Assembly: GCA_963693315.1 (NCBI GenBank)
Contig: OY856188.1
Span: forward strand, 2,912,257 to 2,976,256
DNA length: 64,000 nucleotides
Source: Diogma glabrata
Lineage: Eukaryota > Arthropoda > Insecta > Diptera > Cylindrotomidae
Direction of reading: 5' to 3'
This document shows, piece after piece, positions 53,901 through 64,000 of the stretch. The position numbers and the translations under genes are program-made. Under the pieces are notes generated by a model. It was not told where the DNA came from. It did no database searches and saw only the letters and a program-made list of their open reading frames with translations. Numbering within the stretch: the stretch's first letter is position 1; each line of letters starts with the position of its first letter.

Positions 53901-56503
53901 AACTAAAACTTTACACTGAAAAGTCCATTTCTACACTTTTCACCACATGGACGAAGGAGGTAAATACAACACTAAGCATATGCATAGACAACATACTTAT
54001 TCCTACAGTAAAAATTCCGAGATTGTTGGGTGTAACATTCGACCCACTGCTTAAATTCAATGCTCATGCACAACAAATAAACTCAAGATTGAAAAACAGG
54101 AATAACGCATTAAAAGCACTAGCGGGCAGTTCATGGGGTAAAGATAAAAACACGATCTTAACAACGTACAAAGCAATAGGAAGACCTATTTATAATTTGC
54201 TGCACCCATATGGACCCCCAAGTTGCCAACACTCACTGGAATAAGTTACAAACAACACAAAATGCTGACTTGCGAACCGCAACCGGATGTCACCTGATGG
54301 CCCACCGAGATCACTTGCACGTGGAAAGTAACATATTGCCGATCCGTGTACATAATGAAATGCTAACCAAATAATATCTATTGGCTTGTCACAAAGAGCA
54401 ACATCCTTGCAATGACACCTTAACTACGATCGAACCACCTAGAGACATAAGGAAAACAGCAAGATGCTTTCTGCAAGATGTCAGAGATGGACAGGTTACT
54501 GATAACATCGACGAATCTACATATAGAACAGGCTTAAAAACACTCCACACCAAAACGGTTGCAAATGCAATAAGGAACTATATTCCATATCGTGTTTTAA
54601 ATAGAAAGCCACCAAAAGTCGCTGCCGAAGAGATCCAAAAACCCCGTAGCACCAGATCCATCCTAGCTCAACTAAGATCCGGTTGGTCATGCATTCTAAA
54701 CAACTACAAGAGCAGAGTTGAACCTGAAATTATTGACAAGTGCCCCGCATGTGAGGGCACGCCACACGATGTAGACCACCTATTTAATTGTCCTGTAAAT
54801 ATAACTAACTTGACCAAGGAAGATTTTTGGTACCGCCCAAGGGCAGTGGCAGAGTTCCTGAACCTGGACATGGAGCCGGAGGATTAGGCGCCAAACACGT
54901 CGCTACAACAACAACAAAAACTACGTCCAATGTACCTACTCATTAGATATGTCGCATCATCAAGCGCTTGCAGACGCCAGCTCGTTGAAACACTTATATC
55001 TGGCAACTTTACCAGTTATCTAAATAACCTCACGGAAGTGCAGCCCTACCACATTTCGAGCTGTATGCCATTTATTATCAAATTAGAGACCAGGGGTGGT
55101 GTTGAGGGCAATCTTATATCACCAACATTCACCCAGAACTAAGCGTTGGTTAGCACTGCATAACTCAGTAATTCATTGCGCCAGAACCATGCTTTAGACA
55201 AAAGATCGCTCAAATGTGTTATTCAAAGTCTCAGAGGCAACTCGGAGGCAAAAACAATACACAACATTATCAGCAAATGTTCTGATCTTGCATAGCGCAG
55301 AAACATCAACCTCGTTCAAGGGAGACTTAATTCTTCCTCTACCACAAAACATGACTTCAGTTTCCAATCGACCTCATTACCTACGTTAAGCGGCTCAAAA
55401 TTAACCACAAAGCACAGCACATCTCACAGAAACATCGACGTCATTTGTCGTATAACATCATGGTTAAGCACTCGAACAGCTCAGTTTCGAGACCTTCTAT
55501 AAAATATTAAAGATTGAACTAGAGTGAGACCAGTGAGTATTAAAAAAACGAAGTGACAAAAATTTTGCACTTTTCATCTATCACGTAATGGTCCCCATTC
55601 AACACTGATGTACAACGTACTCTTAGAGTGAACAAAAGACCAGAACATTGTAATTTTTACTTAAATTAATTTGGTTTTTTGCCAGACTAACGAGTTTCGA
55701 ATATTCATCTTCATCACGGTTTTAACATTTGAGTCAAACATCATATACAAATCAACAAACAAGCATATCTAGACCATTTTCACTTTAACCTTCGGTAAGC
55801 TCGTCAAACCATATATGCTAAAGTGTTGCAGAGATAATGAATAACTAAGTGAAGACTTAGTAATTTGTTCTTGGGAGCACACTCTCAACCTCCACGGACC
55901 ACGCTTTTCTTTGAAGATATATATGAAAATCAAAAATGGCGTTAAAATTGTAAAAACAAACAAAAGTTGAGTAATACGGCCAAAAGAATAAGATACGGTA
56001 ACTGTTATTAGATCAATAACCTATTCAGTATATGCTATTTTCTATAAAGTTATAAAACAGAAAAATAATTACCTTTCAAATTTTAAAAAACAAATGTTAC
56101 ATTTCATGATGATGTCTCGTTCGTTTAAAAATTCAGAACTACCGTTATTTGTTACAAGATGCCCCATGTGATTTTCTTCTTGTTTGATGATATAACTTTT
56201 GCATCCTAATAACTCGTGCCCCCTATTTTTATTATGTTTTGTTATTAACAATCCAACTAATTCTTGTTCAACTTTTAACGCCGTTGCTGATGCTAAATCG
56301 TATTCATCTATTTTTATTAAACATTGCTGACATATAATTTGATTTTCATCAATTTGTAAACTATGGCATTCATCACCCATAAACTTTTCTATAAATTTAT
56401 ATATTGGGGTTTCTGTATGTTTAGATAATACATTAACAATGTTTTTTAAGTAGAAAATCGTTTTATCATCACATATAAAACACTTATTTAAATCGATATC
56501 CAT
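50986..56503 (-). CDS. ZAD-C2H2 zinc-finger protein (four exons, 525 aa)
   Basis: Exons (minus): 56503-56073, 52256-51959, 51901-51695, 51627-50986; GT-AG borders with phases 2, 0, 0. Likely a nuclear DNA-binding regulator. The N-terminus is a ZAD (zinc-finger-associated, dimerising domain of insect factors): CFICDD ... CHSLQIDENQIICQQC, two C-x2-C pairs. An acidic linker (about residues 160-215) and about nine C2H2 fingers follow. Two fingers are assembled across introns: CNICFLKFE+SVTEMSQHTH and CEECGSVFKAKAEYR+VHKKVH, which supports the splice model. TGEK-type linkers occur (HTGEKPHTC). The last two fingers (CPIC...KKKLQEHLASVHNTS) are a tandem duplication with their tails. The start at 56503 is the first Met next to the ZAD. 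Intron 1 (3.8 kb) contains a LINE; intron 2 is 57 bp. Confidence 0.92.
52780..54921 (+). mobile_element. LINE family C (I/Jockey group) inside intron 1 of the zinc-finger gene
   Basis: Antisense to the host gene. It carries an RT and tail in several frames and ends GCGCC...CTACAACAACAACAAAAA (about 54921), a simple-repeat tail like those of I-group elements. It is 5'-truncated near 52780. It lies between the ZAD exon and exon 2, so it would be removed by splicing. Confidence 0.85.
53048..54887 (+). pseudogene. LINE C ORF2, RT and zinc-binding tail, frameshifted
   Basis: 53048-53332: IKPSKAIGPDGISAIML and IWKTARISPIVKQGKP. 53409-53879: HQHGFRRAHSTTTALH, ALDLSKAFDTVSH, RQGVPQGGVLS, YADDCTVLA (YADD intact). 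53876-54244: KSRKLKLYTEKS, IPRLLGVTFDP, NNALKALAGSSWG. 54381-54887: CFLQDVRDGQV and a C-terminal CPACEGTPHDVDHLFNCP finger followed by FLNLDMEPED. Frameshifts near 53330, 53876 and 54245 and a stop near 54373 break it. Confidence 0.88.
54922..56072. other. Rest of intron 1, no gene seen
   Basis: The ORFs 54930-55142 and 55769-55963 have no family features. The first part, up to about 55550, has a more balanced composition and may be a decayed element. Confidence 0.45.
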
Positions 56504-58025
56504 GATAAATATATATTGACGAAAAAGTTGACAGAATGACAGTCTCATGTGTGAATGTAGAAACAATTGAAGGAAAAATGTAGGCAAGCATTAATTTACC
56601 CGATATTAACGGTTTTATTTCGAATGGTGGACAAGAAAAATTGTTGAAAAAAAGGAAAAATGATTGGTTGTTGTTTATTTTAGAAGTTTGCATTAATTAA
56701 GAAAATAATTTCAAAAGAATTGGATTTATTCATGCGAAACAAAAGACGTAGGAGAAAAACTTAATAGAAATTTATTTATTCGCCGCATACGAGAGTTTTG
56801 ATTGTCTAATCCGACAAAGTTATGACCTTTGTCTACTATACTGTACATGAGAGATGATAAGACATTGCCATGTAAATATTCTCTAATTATTTGCTTGCCA
56901 ATCCGTCATCTTTCACAAAGATTGTTATGTGCTCGACGGTCGGCTAGCCGCAACATGTCTAAAACACCTTTTGGTTATAGAAGTAAAACATGTATTCTTA
57001 AACTTAAAGTATTATGTTAATCGTTAACCATATCCCTAACCAAAGTAAAGGTTGATGGTGTACATACAGTTTGACTGTATGTTCTACGATATTTGAGCCT
57101 AGACGGTCAAGCTTGAAGGACTACCTAGAATTGATATATTTTATTCATAAGCTCAATATTTTGTTATTCATTCTAAAATTTACATGTTAAGCAGCTTCAA
57201 TTTTCCATTGCCACAACGCGTTTCAGGTATTCTGTTAATTTCCTGTGTTCGGTTACCAAACTGAACTAATGGATCGATCAGAGTTATTTTTTACTATCAA
57301 GAACAAGGGTTGCATCACTGATGAAACGAAACGTATACATTTTCGTTTGAACCTATTCGTTTGAATTCCTTTGGTTGAAATTTCGGTTGTAATTACTGTA
57401 GAGAAAGTACTGATTGTTTCACAAGCTTAATGTTAATCCTCCCATATCAACCAGCTGAGCAGTTCGTCAAAATTTATTCCACTATACTATCCTGTAGTGT
57501 ATTGCTATCGAAACCTCACCATTTTGTGATAAATTTGTGAAACTATGAGAAACTCCAAGCCCCATCCAAATCGAGACAAAGAGGTATCTGGTTGTGTTAG
57601 AGTTAGCCAATTCGATATACGTTTTGTTCTATTTCTCGTTAGGGTGAGTAAGGTAAATAATACTTTCCGTTATTTAACTGTTTGGAGAATATTTTTGAAT
57701 TTGAAAAGTTTAAATTGTTGTTTTAGAAAATGAATTATGAGTTTTTATTTAGAAGAGAAAAATGGAATATCAGAAATGTTAAGATGTTTATTAATACATT
57801 CTGAAATGTAATAAATGTGTTTCAATTATTTAATGAGAAAAATTGGACAACCGTTACACTACCTAGGTGGGATCAATAATGAAATGGTATATAGAAGGAA
57901 AAAGTGTGACAATCACAGAAATAATACAAAGGTCGAAATATTTAAATGTAAAGAAATTATACATATATGTTAATTTAAGATGCTAAAATTAAAACCCTAA
58001 ACATTAAACATGCTCAACGTGTGTT
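56504..58025. other. 5' flank of zinc-finger gene and intergenic, no gene seen
   Basis: The promoter of the zinc-finger gene should lie just right of 56503, but no diagnostic element was identified. No other gene recognised to 58025. Confidence 0.45.
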
Positions 58026-58330
58026 GAGTGGCCTAGTGGTGGAACGCTAGACTTCGAACTCGGAGGACCCGGGTTCAGCCCCATCTAGGCCAAAGTGTGT
58101 TTAAGCAAAAAACATTAACAACCATCAACACACCGGTTTTCCAATTAACTGAGAGTCAACTAATATACTTGATAAATTGGAAAAACTATGGGCTGATGAT
58201 CACACATTAAAACTAATCGATTGAATTAAGTCTTCAAGTGAAACTCGACCATAAAATTAATACAGGTCAAGAGATACTTGTTGACAGCCTACGTTCCTAT
58301 ATGGAACATATACGGCACAAAAAAAATCAT
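58026..58330 (+). mobile_element. tRNA-derived SINE
   Basis: The head 58026-58091 resembles a tRNA: A box TGGCCTAGTGG (58029-58039), B box GGTTCAGCCCC (58072-58082), and complementary GTGGCCTAG/CTAGGCCA ends. A non-tRNA body of about 240 bp ends near an A-rich run (about 58320-58327). The head cannot form a normal tRNA, so it is not called as a tRNA gene. Confidence 0.6.
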
Positions 58331-58586
58331 TAAAGTAATACTCAATTTATTTGTTTACGAAATAAATTTAATTATATTTTATTGTAATGATATAGAATTG
58401 TTTATGCATCATTTGAATTTATAAATGGTTAACTTGATTTTAAGACTAGAACAAAAATTACGTGTGTTGAATAGCACCTGAAGCTCAAATCTTACCGTAT
58501 TCCGAAAAATCGCTTATAAAATAAGATACACTATAATTACCTAGCTAAACTAAATGGACGTATCGCATGTTCATTAACTATTACTT

Positions 58587-59054
58587 CTATGAGTTTAGAG
58601 CATCTAAAATTTTCGCAGATCCTTCCTGACCATTATGTTCAATATTTGCTAAATATTCTATATAGGATTCAGGCAGACCTGTTTTTTTGGCACCATCCAG
58701 CATTACATTCAAATACGTTATCGATGGTTTGTTAGTCATTGGTGCTGTCGGTAGTGTTGTGAATGTCTCATTCTTACAGTAAACACGACATTCAATAATT
58801 TCATTTTCTGCTGTTATTATTGGAAGAGTTAGGTGGTGATAGTTGCCACGATGTACACCTTCTTGTCTGAAATGTTGGTTTCAATTTAAACAGAAAAATT
58901 TTAAAAACCATCTTTTATACCGATCTAAGTCAGCTAAATGAGACAAATCAATTTCCCAAATAGCACCCCACACAGATTTCCCCTTTTCAGCTACTATCGT
59001 TGCAGGTGATCCATTCCAGTTATAAGAAAAACCAATAAACTCTAAACGATAATT
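58587..59054 (-). CDS. Gamma-glutamylcyclotransferase-like, last two exons, copy 1
   Basis: Exons (minus) 59054-58921 and 58866-58587, GT-AG, phase 2, giving 137 residues: NYRLEFIGFSYNWNGSPATI, then SVWGAIWEID, LADLDR+QEGV, IIECRVY, PSITYLNVMLDGA, GLPESYIEYLANIEHNGQEG. In the known family the enzyme releases 5-oxoproline from gamma-glutamyl dipeptides in glutathione turnover; the Glu of QEGV is the probable general base. The N-terminal exon with the substrate-loop YGSN motif is not found between here and 64000, so the copy is incomplete in this window. A close copy lies at 61846-62312. Confidence 0.85.
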
Positions 59055-59344
59055 CTGGAAATCAAAATTAGGATTAGATATTTCTGTTTATTTGTGTAAT
59101 AGGGAGTTGAACCAAACAGTTCAGTTTTACAGTTGCAAAGTCAAAATAGTTGGAATTAAACCACCTTGATGATTAAACCGAATACAAACAGCTAATTTTT
59201 TTATGATTTATTTGTACATGTTTAGCACACTAAATATGAAATATTCATTACTTAGACTCTTTGAAGAACCGAGGATATCCTGTCAACTAGAAAAGAATGG
59301 AATTTGGGAAAATGAAAGGAATAAGGATATGGAAATAGGCTAAT

Positions 59345-59575
59345 TTTTTAAACGGCGACGGACATTTCTGCCGGAATCACACTTCTGAAGTTCTTATTTG
59401 TTGGATGTACTACCCTCTGGATGGAAGAATGTTTTGAATTTCTATTAATGACGAATCGATAAAGTTGTATTTGAAGTGAATCAAACTGAGCAGTTACCTC
59501 GGTATTATCAATCAACCGTATAGCCTTTCTCTGTACCGAGTCTAGACATTTTATGGCTGATGGACAAGCGCCTCA
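59345..59575 (-). pseudogene. LINE B-related RT tail fragment
   Basis: Minus reading across frames: KCLDSVQRKAIRLIDNTEV, TAQFDSLQIQLYRFV, VVHPTNKNFRSV. It parallels LDSVQKRAIRIVGDRTLT...SLQHRRTVADL of LINE B but is diverged and frame-broken. Confidence 0.7.
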
Positions 59576-59799
59576 TCAAAAGTGGCAATAGTATGCTAGA
59601 CGGAGAATAAATAACATACTGATCAACAAAATTTGCTGGGGTTGGGAGTTTAAAAAGTTCTGGTTTTGGTTGGGTTAAATTTAACAAAATTACACTTCTC
59701 CATTTCCAGCGAATTCGTTGATGTTTATAGAAATGGGTGTTCGACGATTTTTTGCTTGCTTTTGGAAAAATGCGTGTTTGGCCAATTTTATGTGTGTCC

Positions 59800-60057
59800 G
59801 AATGGCCTAGTGTTTAGGCCGCTGGACTCGAACTCGGAAGATCCGTTTGTCTGTTTGTTATAAAAGGATTTCCCAATTCGTAACTAGGTAGCCGGTATTT
59901 ATCGAAATCCAGATTCAATGCTTTACCACTGAAAATTGTTTCAGTAAGAAACAATATGTGCGGTTTATTTTTTCCAATGTAGTAATGAACCTCGTGAAAC
60001 TACATAATGGTTAGATCCATTGCTATCGTATAGATAAAAATCTTAATAAAATCTTGA
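59800..60057 (+). mobile_element. tRNA-derived SINE with decayed head
   Basis: The head (59800-59845) has AATGGCCTAGTG and GGACTCGAACTCGGAAGATCC, related to the SINE head at 58026. The tail (59995-60057) ends AAAATCTTAATAAAATCTTG and is shared with the next SINE at 60222-60460. Confidence 0.55.
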
Positions 60058-60221
60058 ATTTAAATTGGTTAGTGGCCATTCTATACTAGTTCGGATTTGT
60101 CTCCCATATTCGTAGATCTATAATGTTCTTCATTCAATTTCAACTTGGTTGAAGTATGAACAACGGTAAAACATGTTCGTAGAATAAATTAAGTCGATCG
60201 TCCAAAAACAAATTTTTATCT

Positions 60222-60460
60222 CGTCGCTGGTCGAGTTGGTTCAATGGTTAACCATTAACTCTGACCAGAACGACGCCGGTTCGATTCCCGAACCGACCGG
60301 AATTGAGATAAAACTTTTGTTACGAATCTTTCGCTTTTCAAAGCAATTTTTCATTCTATTCAATTGAATACATTCATTTCTAGTGACTTATAATTCTAAA
60401 CTACATAATCAGTTAGATCCATGTTATCGTATATAGATAAAAATCTTAATAAAATCTTGA
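60222..60460 (+). mobile_element. tRNA-derived SINE with intact A and B boxes
   Basis: A box TGGTCGAGTTGG (60228-60239); B box GGTTCGATTCC (60278-60288), a perfect polymerase III match. The body has the tail found at 59995-60057 (ACTACATAAT...AAAATCTTAATAAAATCTTG, ending about 60460). The head is tRNA-like but no clean cloverleaf or anticodon could be drawn. Confidence 0.65.
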
Positions 60461-60515
60461 TTTTGTCTCATTGTCATCAAATTTTTGTTTTTGTACGACC
60501 GAAATTAAATTTACA

Positions 60516-61269
60516 ATGGCGAAAACTTTGGAAGTGCGTAAATTTGTTCTTAAAAATTTAATGAAAATCCTCTATGGTCATTCGTTCGAATTGCAAAAGA
60601 AGCTAAAGTGACCAGACAAACGGCAACAAAAGTCATCAAGAATTTCAAGGAAGAGCTCACATTCACTCGAAAGCCTGGAAGTGGCAGACCCGACGGATTT
60701 CACTCGCCAAAAAAGGTGCGGAAAGCTGTGTCTGAAATGGAGAAGCATCCAATCCAAACATCTCAAATCGGAAATTGGCTCAAAAAGTAGGCTTGTCAGA
60801 AAAGTCAGTACGCAGAATTAAAGTCAAGACCGGCTTCAAATCGTACAAAGTGCTAATAACTTCCCAATTACCTGGCCAGGAGTTTTATGTTTCTTGTGGA
60901 CGAGGAAATGTACCCAAAGAATTCCGGACCAAAAAGATGACGAAGTTCTCCAAAAAACTTTTTGTTTGGCAGGCAATCTGCAGCTGTGGAGAGAGAAGCA
61001 AATCTTTTGTGACATATGGATCTATAAATTCTGAAATTTACATAAGGGAATGTCTCCAAAATAGATTGTTGCCTTTTCTGAGACAACAAAATGTATCTAC
61101 TTTCTTTTGGCCTACAACAGACAACAACATCGTTTTAGTGCCAAGAGAGGCAAACCTACCAAATTGCCCAAAACTCCGGCCTATCGAACGCTACTGGGCT
61201 TTGGTCAAAAGAAACTTGAAGCTAACAAACAAGGAAGCAAAAACCATTGCAAATTTCAATAAAATGTAG
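60516..61269 (+). pseudogene. Tc1/mariner transposase, frameshifted and internally deleted
   Basis: From ATG 60516: MAKTLEVRKFVLKNL; shifting frame, LWSFVRIAKEAKVTRQTATK (helix-turn-helix), RKPGSGRPDG, then VGLSEKSVRRIKVKTGFKSY (second HTH). Then comes a deletion joining directly to SQLPGQEFYVSCGRGNVP, LFVWQAICSCGERSKSFVT, FWPTTDNNIVLVPREANLPN and CPKLRPIERYWALVKRNLK. The segments that should hold the first and second catalytic Asp are missing, and there are frameshifts near 60570 and 60785. Dead element; the TIRs were not identified with confidence. Confidence 0.88.
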
Positions 61270-61845
61270 ATCGCGGCAACCAAAAAAGTCTCGAATACCA
61301 CCATAAAATCCATGATGTTGGGAATTCCTAAAAAAAATCAAGCTATTTGGTGTAAATAAGTCTGATTAAAATAATATTAATTTTGGATTATTCGGTAATA
61401 AAATACGTATCCGAAAGTGAGACTTTTTTAAAATTGGCCCAGCGGTTCCAAAGTTATCCCAGTTTTCAATATTAACGTTTTTTCTGCCTCAGTCTATAAT
61501 ACCATTCATGTTGGTGAAATGAATCTAAGCTGTTTGTTCACTCCACTGCTATTTTTTTTAAACAGAGACTCGCTCTTTGACACTGTAGCTATAGCTACTG
61601 AAATTGTATGAAACGGTTGAATTAATTTGTTTAATATTGGTGATAAAAATGTTAAAATAAAAACCCAAGAAATCGGTAAAACGCAATTTGTTTGTTTACG
61701 AATTACGGAATAAATGCAATCATTACGTTTTATTAATGCATCATTTGAACTAAGTTGGAAAAATCACTTATAAAATTTGATAAAATATAATTATTTAGCT
61801 AAACTAAATGAACGTATAGTATATATAGTCCATTAACTACTACTT
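61270..61845. other. Transposon 3' flank and start of duplicated GGCT block
   Basis: The first part is probably the 3' end of the mariner-like element (GAGACTTTTTTAAAATTGG near 61421). From about 61686 it matches the downstream flank of GGCT copy 1 (from about 58345). No gene. Confidence 0.5.
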
Positions 61846-62312
61846 TTATGATTTTAGAGCTTCTAAAATTTCCGCAGGTCCTTCCTGACCATTATGTTCA
61901 ATATTTGCTAAATATTCTATATAGGATTCAGGGAGACCTGTTTCTTTGGCGCCATCCAGAATTACATTCAAATATGTTATCGACGGTTTGTTTGTCGTAG
62001 GTGCTGTCGACGGTGTTGTCAATATCTCATTCTTAATGTAAACACGACATTCAATAATTTCATTTTCTGCTGTTATTATTGGAAGAGTTAAGTGGTGATA
62101 AATTCCAAGATGTACACCTTCTTGTCTGAAATTTTGGTTTCAATTTAAACAGAAAATTTTAAAAACAATCTTTTATACCGATCTAAGTCAGCTAAATGAG
62201 ACAAATCAATTTCCCAAATAGCACCCCACACAGATTTCCCATTTTCAGCTACTATCGTTGCAGGTGATCCATTCCAGGTATAAGAAAAACCAATAAACTC
62301 TAAACGATAATT
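61846..62312 (-). CDS. Gamma-glutamylcyclotransferase-like, last two exons, copy 2
   Basis: Exons (minus) 62312-62179 and 62125-61846; same lengths (134 and 280 nt), phases and borders as copy 1. The protein matches copy 1 closely, with changes such as CRVYIKNE for CRVYCKNE and GAKETGLPE for GAKKTGLPE. The frame is fully open, with WGAIWEID and LDRQEGV kept. The duplication covers about 58345-59165 and 61686-62425, including flanks. No first exon lies between 62313 and 64000; a shared first exon to the right of the window or partial duplication are both possible. Confidence 0.85.
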
Positions 62313-62469
62313 CTGGAAATCAAAATTAGTATTAGAAATTTCTGTTTATTTGTGTAATAGGGAGTAGAACCAAACAGTTCGGTTTTAAAGGTGCAGTGTA
62401 AAATAGTTGGAATTAACCCATGATAAAACTCACAGTATATTATTTTGTCCACTTTCATCCTTTCCCAGC

Positions 62470-62745
62470 CTAATACACGATACATAAGCAAAGCTTTCAG
62501 AGATCGAATTAAAAATGATGCTTGACATTTAGTTGGATTAAGTGCCAAATGATTGTCAAGGGTGCACTCAGAAATACACTTTAGGTCTTGATTTACCTCA
62601 TCGATACAATTTTTGAGACTAAATCGAGATTTAGCATGAATAACACAGAGGCATGATTTAGCAATGCCATTGATGAAGAGTGAAAAGAGCAAAGGTCTCT
62701 GACCCCTTAGGACTCCCTTGTTGAGGGGAAGTAAATCCGACAGCC
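62470..62745 (-). pseudogene. LINE RT fragment, different family
   Basis: Minus ORF 62692-62300 opens with LFSLFINGIAKSCLC, and the preceding frame gives SPQQGSPKG (compare GVPQGS-LGPLLFSLFIN). It continues with INQDLK-type text (DEVNQDLKCISECTLDNHLA) and LNPTKCQASFL, the LNP-K-Q box of CR1/Jockey RTs. The YADD region is missing. Abuts GGCT copy 2. Confidence 0.7.
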
Positions 62746-62769
62746 GAACATAACAAACCTGGTGAAAGC

Positions 62770-63175
62770 GTCGTGTTAGATAAGAAAAAATATTTTACAT
62801 TTTTGAAAATAAGTCGAAAACTGTGCTTTCAAAAATTACAAAAAAATCTGTTTTGCAATACAAAAAAAAATCACCTTTCATATGACACCCCACATTCCAT
62901 GATCAAAAATAATATGTTTTCAAAATTTCTACTTTAAACCCCCTCCTATGAACATTTGAAATTATAACAAACAAACAAAAATTTTAGATTCGATTTAGCA
63001 AAATCCCTACACCTGTGGATTTTTTTTTTTAATTTTTTCTTTTGTAATGTTCGTAGATAAGGGGAGGACAAAAAAAATTTTACATTTTTTAAAATAAGTC
63101 GAAAACTGAGCTTTCAAAAATTACAAAAAAAGCTGTTTTGCACTACAAAAAAAAATTACCTTTCATATGACACCG
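62770..63175 (+). repeat. Direct repeats, period about 290 bp
   Basis: About 62790-62890 and 63080-63175 share ATTTTACATTTTT, AAAATAAGTCGAAAACTG, GCTTTCAAAAATTACAAAAA, CTGTTTTGCA and ACCTTTCATATGACACC. Another part of the unit (CATGATCAAAAATAATATG through TTTAAACCCCCTCC) at about 62895-62950 recurs at about 63940-63995. Non-coding, probably a long-TIR or tandemly repeated element continuing beyond the window. Confidence 0.8.
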
Positions 63176-63179
63176 TGTG

Positions 63180-63930
63180 GCGAACGAACGCACCAACATG
63201 TGCATAAGTGTGAACGCGCCTTTAAATCTATTAAATCACCATTTTGATATATATATAAACTTCACTTGTGGTTTGACGCGACACAAATCACATGTCAAAA
63301 GTTAATCTATCCATCTTTAATTTTGATTATAGACACATTTGCTTTGTATGAAAATTGTCACTTTTTCCATTATTGTAATCACTTCTTTTAATAATAATTT
63401 TTACAGTGACTTGTTTTCGAAAATTATATTACAACTATGCAACATAATAATAAATGTATGTAAATTAAGCATGTATAGTTTTTGTCTGTAGTACAGATGT
63501 GTATGAATAAACAACAACTCGAGATCGTTTATGGTTCTATACTCCTTTGTACTGGCGCTGCTTATTTCGCAGGATTGTTTATTTACATAAAATAGTGAAA
63601 TGTTTGTAAAGTAATTATATCGACGAGCTATTATATCGATTCACCACGTTCTTGGATATTATCCATTTTTTGGAGCATATTTAAGAATAGTGTTTCCGAA
63701 TGTTTTATTGAGCGAAAAAGAAAATAATGATCAATGCTTATATGTACTACGTAGCATTGTATAGAAAAATCAGCTATTTTGTTCGATTATAAAACACGTT
63801 ATCATCAAGATTCTTTTGAACAATACGTTATTGAAACAACGCCATCTCCAGTTACCACAATTTATTCCAGCCACTCTCAACACCTCTAGCTGCACCTGGA
63901 TCATCTCTACACTCAACTCTAGAACCACCA
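63180..63930. other. Intergenic, no gene seen
   Basis: AT-rich. The minus ORF 63770-63952 has no family features. It lies between two occurrences of the CATGATCAAAAATAATATG repeat and may be the interior of a repeat element. Confidence 0.4.
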
Positions 63931-64000
63931 AAACCCCACATGCCATGATCAAAAATAATATGTTTTAAACATTTCTACTTTAAACCCCCTCCAATGAACA

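Noticed and set aside
57180..57320. Minus-strand stretch that reads open with non-AT-rich codons
   Set aside because: No clear splice sites or family; too short to support as an exon.
58026..58091. Possible tRNA gene
   Set aside because: Degenerate B box and cloverleaf; continues into a SINE-like body.
60222..60305. Possible tRNA gene with perfect B box
   Set aside because: No clean acceptor stem or anticodon loop, and the downstream tail repeats at 59995-60057, so a SINE is the better call.
1..64000. CRISPR arrays, bacterial operons or toxin-antitoxin-like pairs
   Set aside because: No regularly spaced identical repeats with unique spacers and no prokaryotic gene organisation; all repeats are explained by transposons, MITEs or short tandem arrays.

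Overview
This window is about 70% AT and reads as a transposon-dense stretch of an insect nuclear genome. The evidence is spliced genes with GT-AG introns, a ZAD plus C2H2 zinc-finger gene (an arthropod architecture), a THAP exon, and many insect-type LINE, Ty3/gypsy, mariner, piggyBac-like and fold-back elements. A dipteran or other insect is plausible, but nothing here fixes the order. There are no bacterial genes, rRNA genes, CRISPR arrays or operons.

Host-type genes are few. 3.0-3.4 kb (minus): THAP zinc-finger exon with a one-base frame break. 26.5-28.8 kb (plus): complete four-exon GNAT acetyltransferase of the diamine/thialysine type; a second intact version of its last exon lies at 30.4-30.7 kb. 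50.5-50.7 kb (minus): orphan terminal exon of unknown function. 51.0-56.5 kb (minus): four-exon ZAD-C2H2 zinc-finger gene whose large first intron carries a LINE. 58.6-59.1 and 61.8-62.3 kb (minus): two copies of the last two exons of a gamma-glutamylcyclotransferase-like gene, with no first exon visible.

The rest is mobile DNA of several ages. The youngest is a Ty3/gypsy element (12.86-18.15 kb) whose 199-bp LTRs differ at one position, with 5-bp target duplications and an almost intact gag-pol. LINE family A has three copies (4.85-7.3 minus, 25.83-26.29 minus, 42.6-49.6 plus) that share a 3' UTR hairpin. LINE family B has an intact 699-aa reverse transcriptase ORF at 45.0-47.1 kb and several old fragments. 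LINE family C sits at 52.8-54.9 kb with a fragment at 32.5-32.9 kb.

Insertion order can be read in several places. At 42.6-49.6 kb a LINE A copy is split by a long-TIR DNA element, which is itself split by LINE B. At 5.0-6.4 kb a fold-back element splits the LINE A 3' UTR between 12-bp direct repeats. At 19.26-19.91 kb a solo LTR splits one arm of a large inverted repeat, and the other arm preserves the empty site.

I found no prokaryote-style defence or biosynthetic system. The most unusual material is the nested insertions, the fold-back elements, a possible TIR family with palindromic micro-repeats (three loci), and two host genes with duplicated terminal exons that may be alternative last exons.
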